Assembly: GCA_009733715.1 (NCBI GenBank) | Contig: WMKJ01000017.1 | Span: 95,880 to 159,879 of the forward strand | Source: Herpomyces periplanetae | Lineage: Eukaryota; Ascomycota; Laboulbeniomycetes; Herpomycetales; Herpomycetaceae | Length of the DNA: 64,000 bases | Direction: 5' to 3' | Part shown: positions 1 through 10,358 of the stretch, in pieces | Numbering within the stretch: the stretch's first letter is position 1 | Layout of the letters: every line of letters starts with the position of its first letter | Translations under genes and position numbers: made by a program | The notes under the pieces: model-generated | Told to the model about the DNA's origin: nothing | Seen by the model: the letters and a program-made list of their open reading frames with translations, nothing else | Database searches by the model: none

Positions 1-2872
1 TATCTGATGAGATAAATATATACGGGATAGACTTATCTATCAAGGTTAAGCGGAGGTGGTATATCTGTAGGAAGTTTGATAATGCTGATTCAGTGGAATT
101 CACTAACCTGCATCTCGGTTTTAAGGGATTTTTGTCCGCACACGAAAATTTGGTTGTGATGAATAGTTGTGATATTAGGAAGATGAATCAGCGCTTACGG
201 AAAAGCTTGTACGTACAAATGAACTTGCATGCGGTGAGTGTTCGTAGCGCGAAGCAGTTATAGGTTTACCAGAGGATGTTGGGCTGGCGGGTGGGCGGCG
301 TGACGAAGTCGGTGTGGGAAAACTTGTATAGTAAGTTTACACATGTGCGATGAATAGATTGGGAGTAAGCGGGTCAACGAATGAGGGAACAAGTTGCTTC
401 TTGGAATCAAATGAGAGAAAATGATTAGCTACGTCAGTGATGAAAGTGCACGACTGTGATGACGGATGTTGGACATAGTGACGTTGGAAGTTGATGTGAT
501 GAGCAACGCTAACAGTGGACATGGAAATAATATATACGATGAACAGGATAAAATTTGGGTCATGATAATAGAGTGAAGTGAACCCAATATTCAGAGATTT
601 ACGGGCTTTTGGAAAGCTTGATCAAAATGGATATTTGAGCAAGTTAGAATAAAGTGAAATAGGTAGGTAAAGATGAAGCAGTATGGCAATACGATGATAG
701 GACCCGATTTTATCATCGTAAAAAGTAATTGGTATATTAATTTATAAGAAAAAAGTTACACTGTTAAAATGATATGAGAAAATGGATAAAGAATGGTTAA
801 TCTTAGGACATTGGATAGACAAGATAACGAAGCCGCGACGGGGACAGTTGTAACAATGGCGACAGGGCAAACGTAGGAGTGTGGAGGAGAATGAATTGAT
901 TTAATGCAACGCAAGATGTTTCGACGTGAAGAGATGTGCAAAAATCTTGGAAGTACCAGGGCTAGATGGAAGGCATTTGAGGGCAATGATCATCTTTTTC
1001 ATGATTGGACTATACAGATGAGATGAAGTAGAAAGTGGTATACAAGCCGTAGGAGATTTGAGACGACCCTAGCTCGTATGGAATTATAAATGTTGTGCAT
1101 GGGCATATGTTCACACGAGATCACGCATGAACGTAGGTTTGTACGAACCTGTGTGAATAAAGGTTCCAGTTGAATTAAATGATGATCTGAGTGACCAGGG
1201 AGGAGGGGAGAGAGCGAGGAAGGGAAGAATGCATGATAATCATGAAGCAATAATGGTATTGGGTTGTATAATTTGGGTATAGGTACGGGATTGATTTGCG
1301 GATTGTATGGACGGTTAGAAGAGAAGAGAATAGCAAAGTTTAGTAGATTTGGGTACGAAGGAACGTGTGAACCAAAGATCGAACTAACTTGTGAGTGTGT
1401 TGGTACGTTAGAGTGAGTCTATTACGAAGGGAATTAGCAGGGGAATAGGGGAACAAGTGGAGGGAGATTAGAGGAAAAGGGTCTAATGTGCATCCGATTA
1501 AGGAATTTCCGCACGGTAGCAAATTAGGTCGTGAAGGGATGTTTGAGAGGGATAATGAGCATGGGATTCGTCTCTTTTCTAGCAAGATAGCGAAGTAATT
1601 AATCATCTCCTTTACCTGAAAGCGTATATTTGGATGAGGTGCCCCTAGGAAAAGGCTTTGGAGGGACAGAGGCAGATTTTGTTCCCGTTGTATGCGTGCA
1701 TGGTTGCTTAGCTGTTTGCATGCTGGGCTGATTGCTTGATTGTTTGATTGATTGAGGAAAACGACAAACGAAGTTTATCAAAGTTTAAATGTCGAAGTTT
1801 ATCACTGAAAGGTGAAAGTAGGAACTGGATGAAAGGTTGTGATTCATTCGTGGGACAGAGTGATACACGAGGGGAATCTAGTTTACGTTTATGCGCTCAT
1901 CGAGTGAACGGTTTAGTGTATCGGACGGGTTAATCGTACATTTGGAGAGCGGGAGAGGTGTGGTTAATCTGGAGAAATTTGCGTACAAACGCTTTCACGC
2001 GCCGGCAGAGTGCATCAGGAGACAGTCAGTTTACGAACGAGACGAACGTGTGGTGTATAAGTGAATGTGAAAGACGTCCACACTCTTGCATCTGCTTTCA
2101 TCTTTGCGTACGTTTACGTGCGTGCTGGTACGTGGACGAGTGCGTGTGCGTGTGCGTATTCATGTACGTATGCGTATGCGTATGCACATACGTGTGCTTG
2201 CAGTGAAACGATACAATTTGTTAAGGTGTATAGAATTATCTGGCCTAGCGTTATTTCTTCCGGTTAAGCGGCGAGAAATTCAGAGTAGCCAGAGGCTACG
2301 TTATCCCTTTTGTTCTTTCGAGGCTACAAAACAAAAAGGGAGTTTATCCAAACCGAAGAACCGAGCGTCAAGGGCGCTTTTTTAGTTTTTCCCTCATATA
2401 TCGGTCGTTTAGCCGGGCGTTTTATTTCTGAATTGTTACGCGCGCACGCGCGCGCTGTACCGCACGGTTCCTCAAGCTGAGTGGTCATCGTGTACGGTTG
2501 AATTAGGTTTAAGGGCTGAATGGTTAAGTGTGGGTAATGCATGAATGTATTGTATACATTGAGGATAAAGAGTTGATTGGAAGAAGGATTTAGTTTAGTG
2601 GTGTATAGCGAAGAGTATTGGATGAACGAAAGAGGGGAAGTGAACGTTTACATGCCAACCTTGGAAAGTTTAGTTTGGTGAACGTACCAAGTTAAACATA
2701 ATTTTTATTCAGTTACGGTTAGGTGAAAGTACATCTTTGGGATAAACGATATCTACAAAAGGACTAGACTTAACCCTGTTAGCGCCGAGGTTTCTACGGC
2801 TTGAATAGCAAGCAACGGATGGGATTATCGTCGGGAAAGCGGGGAAAAGATTCGGATCAAGGTTAGCAAGAA
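1..2872. other. Gene-poor left end
   Basis: No reading frame here resembles a protein family. The longest frames are under 100 codons on either strand. The plus strand is rich in A and G over roughly 1-1700, so the minus strand is pyrimidine-rich. That would fit the long 5' leader or promoter of a minus-strand gene lying left of the window (inference). A degenerate TGCGTG/TACGTA repeat lies at about 2141-2197 and a CG-alternating run at 2439-2456. The last few hundred bases probably contain the promoter of the gene starting at 2873. Confidence 0.6.
2141..2197. repeat. TGCGTG/TGCGTA simple repeat
   Basis: The sequence alternates purine and pyrimidine in imperfect six-base units (TGCGTG, then TGCGTA and TACGTA). 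It lies in non-coding DNA about 700 bases before the first gene. Such tracts are common in fungal intergenic DNA, and no function is implied. Confidence 0.7.
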
Positions 2873-5866
2873 ATGAGTTACAATGGATTATCTGGGGGAG
2901 GGAGGAGTTCATGGGAGCTTAACGCAAGCGGGGGATCGGTTGGGGTTCTTTGCTCTACGTCGACGGTTTGTGAGTCGTCTAATATTCTGGAAGCACCAGG
3001 ACCCAGATCGGCATTCAGCGGGATATTGGGGCGTAGTATACTGGAGGGAGTAGGAAGTTCATCGAGCGGCAGTTGGTTTAAAATGGAGGGATGGAGCACC
3101 GAGGCAGGTTGGGACAACGGTCATACGGAGAGAAAACGAGGGACTATCACGGGGGCAGCTGCAGCAAGAGCTCGATTGTTTCTAGGAGGGCGTAAAAAGG
3201 TTGGTGAATCAATGGAAAATTTTCGAGCATTAGAGGGAAATCTTTACAAATTTTTGGGTAAACCGTTAACGGGAAAGATATCCATAGTGGAAAGCTTTTT
3301 GCTGCCATGGTTAACGAAATATTCAGCAGGATGTCGTCGAAAAGGATGTTGGTGGGATATTTACGCGGGGGATGATGAGAGTGGACGAGGAGAGATAGTT
3401 GGAGAGAGTAAAATTGAAATATTGTCCAGGAGAGCATCAATACTGGATAAATGGTGGTCAGCTTTGTTGGACGTTATCTATGGACCCATGAAACAGACGA
3501 TTAGCGGAACGGGAAGACCGCATGTTTTACAGGCTATTCTAATTATAATGGATTTACCAGAATGGCGAACAGCGTTACGGGTGGGAAGTTCAACGGGTAA
3601 AAAGACAAATGGAGGAGGAAGATCATCAACATCCTTACCATCGATGATTTCATCTTGTTCGTCATCTAGTTCAGGATCGGAAGAATGGTCGGGGGAATTT
3701 ATGTATACATCATTATGCGGAGCGATTTGTCAAAGGTTTTATGAGAATGTTTGGCGACAAATGGAATACATTGTTCATACATTATCTGAAGCAAGCGGAC
3801 CGATTAGTTTGATACGATTTTGTGGGCAAACGTGTGCATATGCATTTGTTTACTGTCCGGATTTTGCGGAATTTTTAATTGGGCTATGGGGATTATCATG
3901 GGATGTAGTACGAGAAGTTGTTGTGGGAGGGGATATTGGATTATGGGAAGATATGGCTAGTGATGCTTTAGCGTTGGGAAGAGTTGTGCCGAGAGCTTTA
4001 CAAAGTATTGCATTTACGGGACTCTCTCAGTATCGCCAATTACTTCGTAGAGCCACGATAACGGCAACGGGACCGGTGGGACCGCGGGCAAAACTTGACG
4101 AAGGAATTGGATGGAGAGGAAATTGGTTGGCAAGGTGGTCGGGAGTGGATTGTGATGTTTTTTACGTATTTTATAAATTTTTCCACTTTCTCGTGGCGGA
4201 ATTTATCCCTGAAGCAGGTCGGATGAGTGATCGAGAACGGTTATGTATACCTGGAATGGTGGTGGTTCAAGCGAAGTTTTTGGCCAATATCAAGTACAGC
4301 GTTCTAGGAGGAGGATGTGGTGTTGGTAACGTTGTCAAAGTTACCAATAATAATATAGATGAAGGAGGATTTCCAATGACGTTTAAACAGGGATTCAAGG
4401 GTAGGGGAAGAGTTGAATATTATCGATTAATGGTACATTTGCAAGATGGTTTACACGCTTTGCGATATCCAATGGGAGGAGGAAGGCAAAGAGGAGAAGA
4501 CGTTATACGAGTTGGTGAAGATGGACGGGAATTGTTTGTAAGAGAAATGGGAGATATCTTTAAATATTTGATTAAATTGATGGGAAAAGGAGATCATGAA
4601 GCTTGTGAAGGATTTTGTGAACTTTTGGAAGAGGTTATTCGAACTTGTGATCGGGAAGAGGACCGTATTCTATTGGATTGTATTGATTGGGATGGATTAG
4701 TGACATGGATGAGTGAAATTTTGGAAGGGGGGAAATTTAATTCGATTGTACGGGTTTTGAATTTTATTTTGAATCAATGGGATCGATTGACGAGAGGATC
4801 GAAAGGAAGTGGGGTAAGAGGAGGAGGAGATGAAGGGCGATGGAAAGGGAATAATGGGGATGGTGATGGTAGGTTGTATGAAGGAGGAAATGAACGAATA
4901 CGGGCAATTGGAATTAAGTTATTGTTGGATGAAAGACGATTTACCGAATTGTTGGGACACTGGAATGTGGAAGTTCGAGGAATATTTATAAAGATTTTAG
5001 TTTGGAGAATTGGAGGCTTTGACAAGATAAAGCTGAAGGGGAAGAATGAATTGGAATATGCATTACTCGAGAGGCTTTATGGGAATTTGCGAAGGTGTTT
5101 TTATCCGGATTCGGGGAAGATTGTGCCGTCGCAAAAAGTGGAAATCTACAGTTCGAATTTAAAGAGCGCAGATGAATCTGATTCAATATTATGGGATAGT
5201 GAAGTTGGAGGAGGGCAAAGTCAATTGGTTGGAAAAAAAAATGAAGAATTATTACTATCGCCAGGGGCAGATACCAGAGCTAAATCATCACGAATTCAAA
5301 TACGAGAAAAACGGAATGGGGGGGGGCACCGAGCGCTGGATTTTTTATGTTTTACGGGAGTTGATAACGGAATTAATACAAATGTAAACGGCAATCCGAC
5401 CAGTTTAGCAATGGATGAAAATAACGGAGATATGCTTAAATCTACTTTTCATAATTTACGGCACGATGGTGGAAAGCGAAATGTGGAAAAGTTGCTGTGC
5501 AGACGAACCTTTTCTGATGGCGAATCAGAACTTCTTTTACCAGGTGTTGTGGATACAATTGTTCCTGTAATTGGCAGCGAAGTATCTACGGATTCGTCTA
5601 ATGACGAAACGAAGGCGGTTTCTCCCTGGCAAGATGAGTTTTCCCGGGAAGTTGATCATCTTAAACCTCGGTTTCCCAGAGCTGCTTTAGCGTATTTGTA
5701 CGCCAAAATCCGGCAGAGCGGACGATCGTGGAACGAAACTTGGGCAGCAGCTTTATTATCGTCGCCGTGCAATATCGACGAACAACGCAAGAAATACTTG
5801 ATTCTGGCTCTCGAAGTTTGGGGCCACGAAATGGAAGCGTTTCTAGAAGTTCATAAGATGTCATGA
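2873..5866 (+). CDS. DUF1765-like (UPF0592) protein, 997 aa
   Basis: This is one uninterrupted frame of 997 codons from an ATG at 2873 to a TGA. The N-terminal 100 residues are Gly/Ser-rich. From about residue 110 the sequence becomes globular. Two stretches recall the fungal DUF1765 family: a segment near residue 375 with GLSQYRQLLRR, and one near 695 reading HWNVEVRGIFIKILVWRI, similar to the HW-x-MVR-x-LL-C-WR pattern I remember for these proteins. Between them lies a hydrophobic FYKFFHFLVAEFIPE segment near residue 440. The family occurs in fungi, mycetozoa and entamoebae, and its molecular function is unknown to me. Residues 770-900 are low in complexity and probably disordered. No intron is needed. 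The assignment rests on remembered motifs and not on a search, so the gene itself is more certain than its family. Confidence 0.65.
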   Translation: MSYNGLSGGGRSSWELNASGGSVGVLCSTSTVCESSNILEAPGPRSAFSGILGRSILEGVGSSSSGSWFKMEGWSTEAGWDNGHTERKRGTITGAAAARARLFLGGRKKVGESMENFRALEGNLYKFLGKPLTGKISIVESFLLPWLTKYSAGCRRKGCWWDIYAGDDESGRGEIVGESKIEILSRRASILDKWWSALLDVIYGPMKQTISGTGRPHVLQAILIIMDLPEWRTALRVGSSTGKKTNGGGRSSTSLPSMISSCSSSSSGSEEWSGEFMYTSLCGAICQRFYENVWRQMEYIVHTLSEASGPISLIRFCGQTCAYAFVYCPDFAEFLIGLWGLSWDVVREVVVGGDIGLWEDMASDALALGRVVPRALQSIAFTGLSQYRQLLRRATITATGPVGPRAKLDEGIGWRGNWLARWSGVDCDVFYVFYKFFHFLVAEFIPEAGRMSDRERLCIPGMVVVQAKFLANIKYSVLGGGCGVGNVVKVTNNNIDEGGFPMTFKQGFKGRGRVEYYRLMVHLQDGLHALRYPMGGGRQRGEDVIRVGEDGRELFVREMGDIFKYLIKLMGKGDHEACEGFCELLEEVIRTCDREEDRILLDCIDWDGLVTWMSEILEGGKFNSIVRVLNFILNQWDRLTRGSKGSGVRGGGDEGRWKGNNGDGDGRLYEGGNERIRAIGIKLLLDERRFTELLGHWNVEVRGIFIKILVWRIGGFDKIKLKGKNELEYALLERLYGNLRRCFYPDSGKIVPSQKVEIYSSNLKSADESDSILWDSEVGGGQSQLVGKKNEELLLSPGADTRAKSSRIQIREKRNGGGHRALDFLCFTGVDNGINTNVNGNPTSLAMDENNGDMLKSTFHNLRHDGGKRNVEKLLCRRTFSDGESELLLPGVVDTIVPVIGSEVSTDSSNDETKAVSPWQDEFSREVDHLKPRFPRAALAYLYAKIRQSGRSWNETWAAALLSSPCNIDEQRKKYLILALEVWGHEMEAFLEVHKMS

Positions 5867-6662
5867 CGATGTTGATGAGACCGAGCCCGCGGCCTAAAAT
5901 CGCCGTGGATGCATTTGACGGAATACAGTCGATCGACGATCCGGCGGGTTTTGCATTTTGCGAGTAATGGGTTTCTACGCTTCAGTCGCAAGTGAATAAT
6001 TTCCATCGTTTCTTCTCTCAACACATCCTCTTCGTCTCATTCCACGACTTCTTCGCAGTGTATACTCACCCTATACATCACTTACGTTGATTCTACATCA
6101 CGATAATTGCAATCGCATTCCTATTTGACCAGCATCTTGGTGCTCCCATCCATTTCTATTGTATGTTTATCTTTTACTCGCCTGCAGCGCAGAGCTGAGC
6201 ACAAATCTGGTGATATTCCCTCGAGTATCTGCCATCACCAATCACCATCGTGTACTTTTTTAAATTCCCCCTTTTGATTATTTGATTGCTATATACCAAC
6301 GTATATTTATTGTATTAACTTGATTATTTTGCCTGGATTAATTTACCAACTGCAGCTCTCTCCCACCCCCATCCCATCCACTCGGTCGCCTTGTAACCAT
6401 CGTGATCAAATCCCCATTTGCTTTCCCCGTTAATTTTGCCCTATACAACCCCCGCGGGCATTCCATGTTCATTTGTTCGTGCAACCACATTTACCGTAAA
6501 CAAACTACTGCAACACATCACGATATACAAGGGCCCATGTTCCTCATTCTTGCGCTGTGTAAACAACGTCTTCCTGCGACTGGAAGAATTTAAGTAGTGC
6601 GCTCTACCACTTGTTCTTCATAGTCAATAATCTTCTACAATCCGGTTCCGTTTCTTGCCAAA
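5867..6662. promoter_or_regulatory. Intergenic, pyrimidine-rich leader
   Basis: About 800 bases separate two plus-strand genes. The first part is the 3' region of the DUF1765-like gene. From about 6000 the plus strand becomes strongly C/T-rich and stays so into the next gene, as expected for a pyrimidine-rich promoter and 5' leader. No family-like frame is visible. Confidence 0.5.
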
Positions 6663-8054
6663 ATGAATCCTCCCATCCATACCAACTCTGTCAGCGTCCG
6701 GGTTTCCCGTCAACGCTATTACGATCGTCACGATCGGCAACATTCTTCCGCTTCTGCTCCGTCAACTCCAAAATCTTCAACATCGTCATCTCGCTTTTCC
6801 CTTATTTCTTCCAATTCTCTGGCAAATCCTTCTCCCCGCCTTAAATCTCGTTCTATGTCCCATTCTACTTCTCAATCTTTTCCTTTCTTTACGCAATCCC
6901 CTCCTTTTGTTAAACCTTCCAGAAAACCTTCGTCTTCTCCGTCGTCTCATAAATCTACTACATCTCCATCTACTACTCCAATCCCTTCTTCACGTCGTTC
7001 CACTACTTCCCTTTCGTCTACTTCAACCATCGGCCTTGTTAATTCTCCTCGCAAACATCGTTCAAAATCCTTCGTTAAACTATCTTCTCCGTCCTCCTCC
7101 CCTACCCCCAAACTTGACCTTTCCTTATCATCTTCTCCCCATCATCATCATCACCGTCAATCTCGTACCTCCCTTTATCGTTCTTTAGTTTGCTCTTTTT
7201 TCCTTTTCATTTCTTGCCTTCTTATTGCCGTTACCTTTATTCCCCGTCCAAATCTCTTTAATTCTTCCCTTCCTCTAAATCCCCTTCATCCTCTTAATTT
7301 ACTGCACCGTGAACCCATTACTTTCCCCTTCCTAAATTCTCCCTCAACCTTCCATACCTCTCCTCCTCCCTACCTATCGTCAGTTCAATCAGAATTATCC
7401 TCCTGGTTTACCCAAATTTATACCTTGGTCACTCACGTCTGTTCAAGAATATCTTGGTTTTTCAATCCCATTCATCCAAAGTTTTATATGCCACCTTCAT
7501 CAAATTCCACTTCCATCACATGTCTTGAGTATACTACAACCCCCGTTCCTTTACGTTATCTCTTTCGTATCCTATCCTGGCAACTCTTTCTTCAACATTG
7601 GTTTCCACCATGCGTCTCCTATACCAACTTCAATCCTGAGTTACACCAAACATATATCCCCCAGGACACCATGATTACAACTCCTTTTGCTGAATTAAGT
7701 ACCCATGCCCTCCCATCTACTCCCTCATCCTCCCTTGACTATCCCGATACTATCACTTCAGTGCTGCCTCCCTCTCCATTGCCTACCCTATCAATTCCAC
7801 CGTTTCCCGTTCCCTCAAAACCCCTCGAAATGTCGATTCGCAAGGCTACAATATCAGTCATTCGATCATACCAAACTATATTTCACCATATGTTCCACTA
7901 CTTCCATCTTATCCGTTTCAAAATTCACCATTTTTTACCTTCCAAAACCTCTCCCACCCTTAATTCCCATGAACCACCACCAATCTCTCCAGCAACCCAT
8001 TCTCTTACTAAACGTTTTCGCGATGCCTTAGTACTCTGTTTATACGGTTTGTAA
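6663..8054 (+). CDS. Ser/Pro/Thr-rich protein with one membrane segment, 463 aa
   Basis: The frame runs from ATG at 6663 to TAA. I do not recognise the protein. Residues 1-170 are Ser/Pro/Lys/Arg-rich and look disordered, with a short His run (about 159-164). One clear hydrophobic helix follows at about residues 175-195 (LVCSFFLFISCLLIAVTFI), flanked by basic residues. The remaining 260 residues are Pro/Ser/His/aromatic-rich without a known domain. The plus strand is almost free of purine runs here, and pyrimidine-rich DNA lacks stop codons, so a long frame could arise by chance. In favour of a real gene, the membrane helix is well formed, an ATG start exists, and a neighbouring true gene (TBC, 54210) has an equally Ser-rich pyrimidine-coded start. 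It converges on VMA16, with about 160 bp between stop codons. Confidence 0.5.
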   Translation: MNPPIHTNSVSVRVSRQRYYDRHDRQHSSASAPSTPKSSTSSSRFSLISSNSLANPSPRLKSRSMSHSTSQSFPFFTQSPPFVKPSRKPSSSPSSHKSTTSPSTTPIPSSRRSTTSLSSTSTIGLVNSPRKHRSKSFVKLSSPSSSPTPKLDLSLSSSPHHHHHRQSRTSLYRSLVCSFFLFISCLLIAVTFIPRPNLFNSSLPLNPLHPLNLLHREPITFPFLNSPSTFHTSPPPYLSSVQSELSSWFTQIYTLVTHVCSRISWFFNPIHPKFYMPPSSNSTSITCLEYTTTPVPLRYLFRILSWQLFLQHWFPPCVSYTNFNPELHQTYIPQDTMITTPFAELSTHALPSTPSSSLDYPDTITSVLPPSPLPTLSIPPFPVPSKPLEMSIRKATISVIRSYQTIFHHMFHYFHLIRFKIHHFLPSKTSPTLNSHEPPPISPATHSLTKRFRDALVLCLYGL

Positions 8055-8217
8055 ACTACCTTGATACATATCTTGCACCGTTGATTTTTCCTTTGTTCCT
8101 TAGCCTAATCTACATTTACCCCTTAAGATGTGTCTGCAATGGTATAAATAAGTTTTGTAAATGTTAAACAACATCAAACATTCCCTCGACCCCGACCATT
8201 CCAGTATTGTATTTGCC

Positions 8218-9140
8218 TTAGACGAAATCCGGTGCTTTTCCCGAAATAAGCAGTCCAACAATCAATCCAAACAACCCGAATACGGAGCTGAAAATTTCAA
8301 TTACCAAAACCTTGACGAACCTACATCAATCAATCATCAGTTTTAATCACTCTAAATATACGTCCATGCGTAAACATCAAGTCTCATAATAAAAAAAAAT
8401 CCCCCGGAACCTACAATGTAGCATCAGCTGCATCTGCGAGGGCTGCACTGCTTCCGTTAATGCCAACGGCCACTCCGCATATGAAGTTACAAGCGCCCAC
8501 AGTTAGACCACCCCAAAAGATAGCGTAGCCAGTGTACGCATTGGCATTAATTAGTGTAATTGGATCTTCCCCACCCGACGTAGATGGAACCATTTTCGCC
8601 GAATATACGATTGACATGATAACACCGTATATTGCCACAACTTCACAAAAGATAATTGATATGAGATTTTTAGTTCGGATTCGCGGTGCTTTAACCCCTC
8701 CACCTAGAATTGATGTACCAACGGTAAAGATACCCCTACACATCACAAGATTTACTAGTTAACAATCTTACGGTAATAGATAAGATAATTTAATGCTTCC
8801 GAAAATTTGCACTTGTACATACCATGATGCTCCCACAACCGACAACCCAATACACAGTCCGATGCCAACACTTGCCCAAGCTTCAGGTGGAATTGTTTCG
8901 AGAAATAAGCCAAACTGTACGCAGCATACCAAGGGTTAACGAGAGAACAATTGCCCAGCAAAATGTAATTGTAAAGCTAATACATTGAAATTTTCGCCTT
9001 GACCCGTAAAAAGCATGTCTAGTAGTAATACCATGTTAAACATAATCAAAACGCGATCAAACCATTAATTCCGACTTACACAAACCAGTCACCATTAAAC
9101 TCAGTCCACCACATCTAACCCCCCATTTTATCACTCCCAT
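8218..9140 (-). CDS. VMA16: V-type ATPase proteolipid subunit c''
   Basis: Subunit c'' of the membrane Vo rotor, which pumps protons into vacuole and endosomes. Five exons splice to 203 codons: 9080-9140, 8984-9018, 8823-8914, 8415-8735 and 8218-8320. The introns of 61, 69, 87 and 94 nt are all GT..AG. Joining them restores family sequence at every junction: GLYMLFTG, ENFNFGLFLE, VVGASWGIF and ADATLFVKVL. The essential proton-carrying glutamate is seen in [11 protein letters not shown] (about residue 94). Length is close to the yeast protein (213 aa), with the extra N-terminal helix typical of c'' and a last helix ending in [12 protein letters not shown]. The start is the ATG at 9140, because a stop codon lies upstream in frame. 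Read without the last intron, the gene would appear truncated at TAG 8411-8413. Two CACGTG boxes lie 265-280 bp upstream of the start. Confidence 0.95.
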
Positions 9141-10026
9141 ACTCGAAAATTTCCCCGATTTATCGTAAAACCCAAAGATCACGATAAACTTGCCAACCTA
9201 GCATCACCCACATCGAAATATTATACCTTTACCCACCAACCCTCCAACAAAATATTCTACCTTCGATAATAACCCTCCGTAAAATTCTCCCCTGCACACA
9301 CACAATCCCAAGTGAACAATAAATCTTGCCTGAATTCTATCAATTCTCTTCCATTTTCCCTCTTCCTCCCAAAAATCCTTCCGTGACACGCATCCCGTGC
9401 CCGTCACGTGTCATCACGTGCTATGCTGCGCGTTTTCGCCGACAAAACGGGCCAAAAGGGAAAATTCGGATTTTCACGATGGTTTAGAGTGTCGTTTTGA
9501 ACATACATATCGTGGAAAATAACGGTTGGCTTAGCTTCGGGTACAAAAACGGATTGGAGAATGAACGCTCGTCGTGTACTGTGTGCGAAATTGTTTACTT
9601 TTGGCTACTTCGGCCATTCGACAACATCGCAATACGGGACGCGGGTAAATTGGTTGACGCTAGTATACACACATAACTGCATAATGAATGACTGTTAAGT
9701 TGGAGACCGCTTGACGCAGTACTTCTAGCTATAAAATTATATATATATTATTCTATTCCCATCTAACCAGTCACAATGTAGAAGACTTCCCCCGTATCCT
9801 TCTCCTTCGTACCATCCTATACATCTTCTCTTTGCCCTCCCACACCAACTTCCAGACCATGCCCATTACGGAAAACTTAACCATCCGATCCGATTCTTTG
9901 AATGACGTTTCAACCAGACCGTGCTTAGAATTTGGCTTTCTTTGCCTGCCTTGTCCCACGTAACCTGACCTAAATGTGACGATATCCCCAAATTTTCCCT
10001 TGCTTCGTAAACACAAATCGATCAAT
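9141..10026. promoter_or_regulatory. Promoter region of VMA16
   Basis: This is a non-coding stretch of 886 bases upstream of VMA16 and of a doubtful small plus-strand gene. It holds two CACGTG palindromes ten bases apart (9405-9410 and 9415-9420) and an AT run (about 9735-9752). Nothing coding is recognisable; a minus-strand frame around 9771-10025 has no family features. Confidence 0.6.
9405..9420. promoter_or_regulatory. Twin CACGTG boxes (VMA16 promoter)
   Basis: Two perfect CACGTG palindromes are spaced ten bases start to start, about one helical turn, so they face the same side of the DNA. CACGTG is the classical E-box bound by bHLH proteins such as Cbf1 in yeast. They lie 265-280 bp upstream of the VMA16 start codon. 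Confidence 0.5.
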
Positions 10027-10179
10027 ATGAATGAAGTAGGAAGAGAGACTAGCGCGGCTCAGATGTTGCAATATGTACAATATAGTCGGTACGATAATCC
10101 GGACAGAAAATTTCTTCCAAGTACATTCAAAGAACTCGCAAGTAAACATCATTTAACTCAGTTACCTCCAAGCTTTTGA
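10027..10179 (+). CDS. Possible small gene, 50 aa (structure uncertain)
   Basis: ATG at 10027 opens a frame of 50 codons with a balanced, protein-like composition (MNEVGRETSAAQMLQYVQYS at the start, then RKFLPSTFKEL). I do not recognise a family. The end is uncertain. A GTAAAC donor at about 10142 and a CACACAG acceptor at about 10214 would replace the last dozen codons by a longer tail. A second donor (GTACAT) is also possible. It could instead be the first exon of a gene whose later exons I cannot identify. It is divergent from VMA16, about 0.9 kb away. Confidence 0.3.
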   Translation: MNEVGRETSAAQMLQYVQYSRYDNPDRKFLPSTFKELASKHHLTQLPPSF

Positions 10180-10358
10180 CGAGAAACCTAATTAATCTTA
10201 ATGCTCCCACACAGCTAAGCGTATACAAGGGCCCTTAATCCAAGTCAATCGGATCAGATCATCAAGTTTTCAAACTTATACACCATCCACCTCCTCCCAC
10301 CAAACTATCTTTCCCCAACACTCCCATCATCACCCCTACAGGTAAATGCTTCGAAAAT

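Noticed and set aside
8411-8746. Apparently truncated V-ATPase proteolipid ending in ADAADATL
   Set aside because: The missing last helix is encoded after a 94-nt intron at 8218-8320; the gene is complete.
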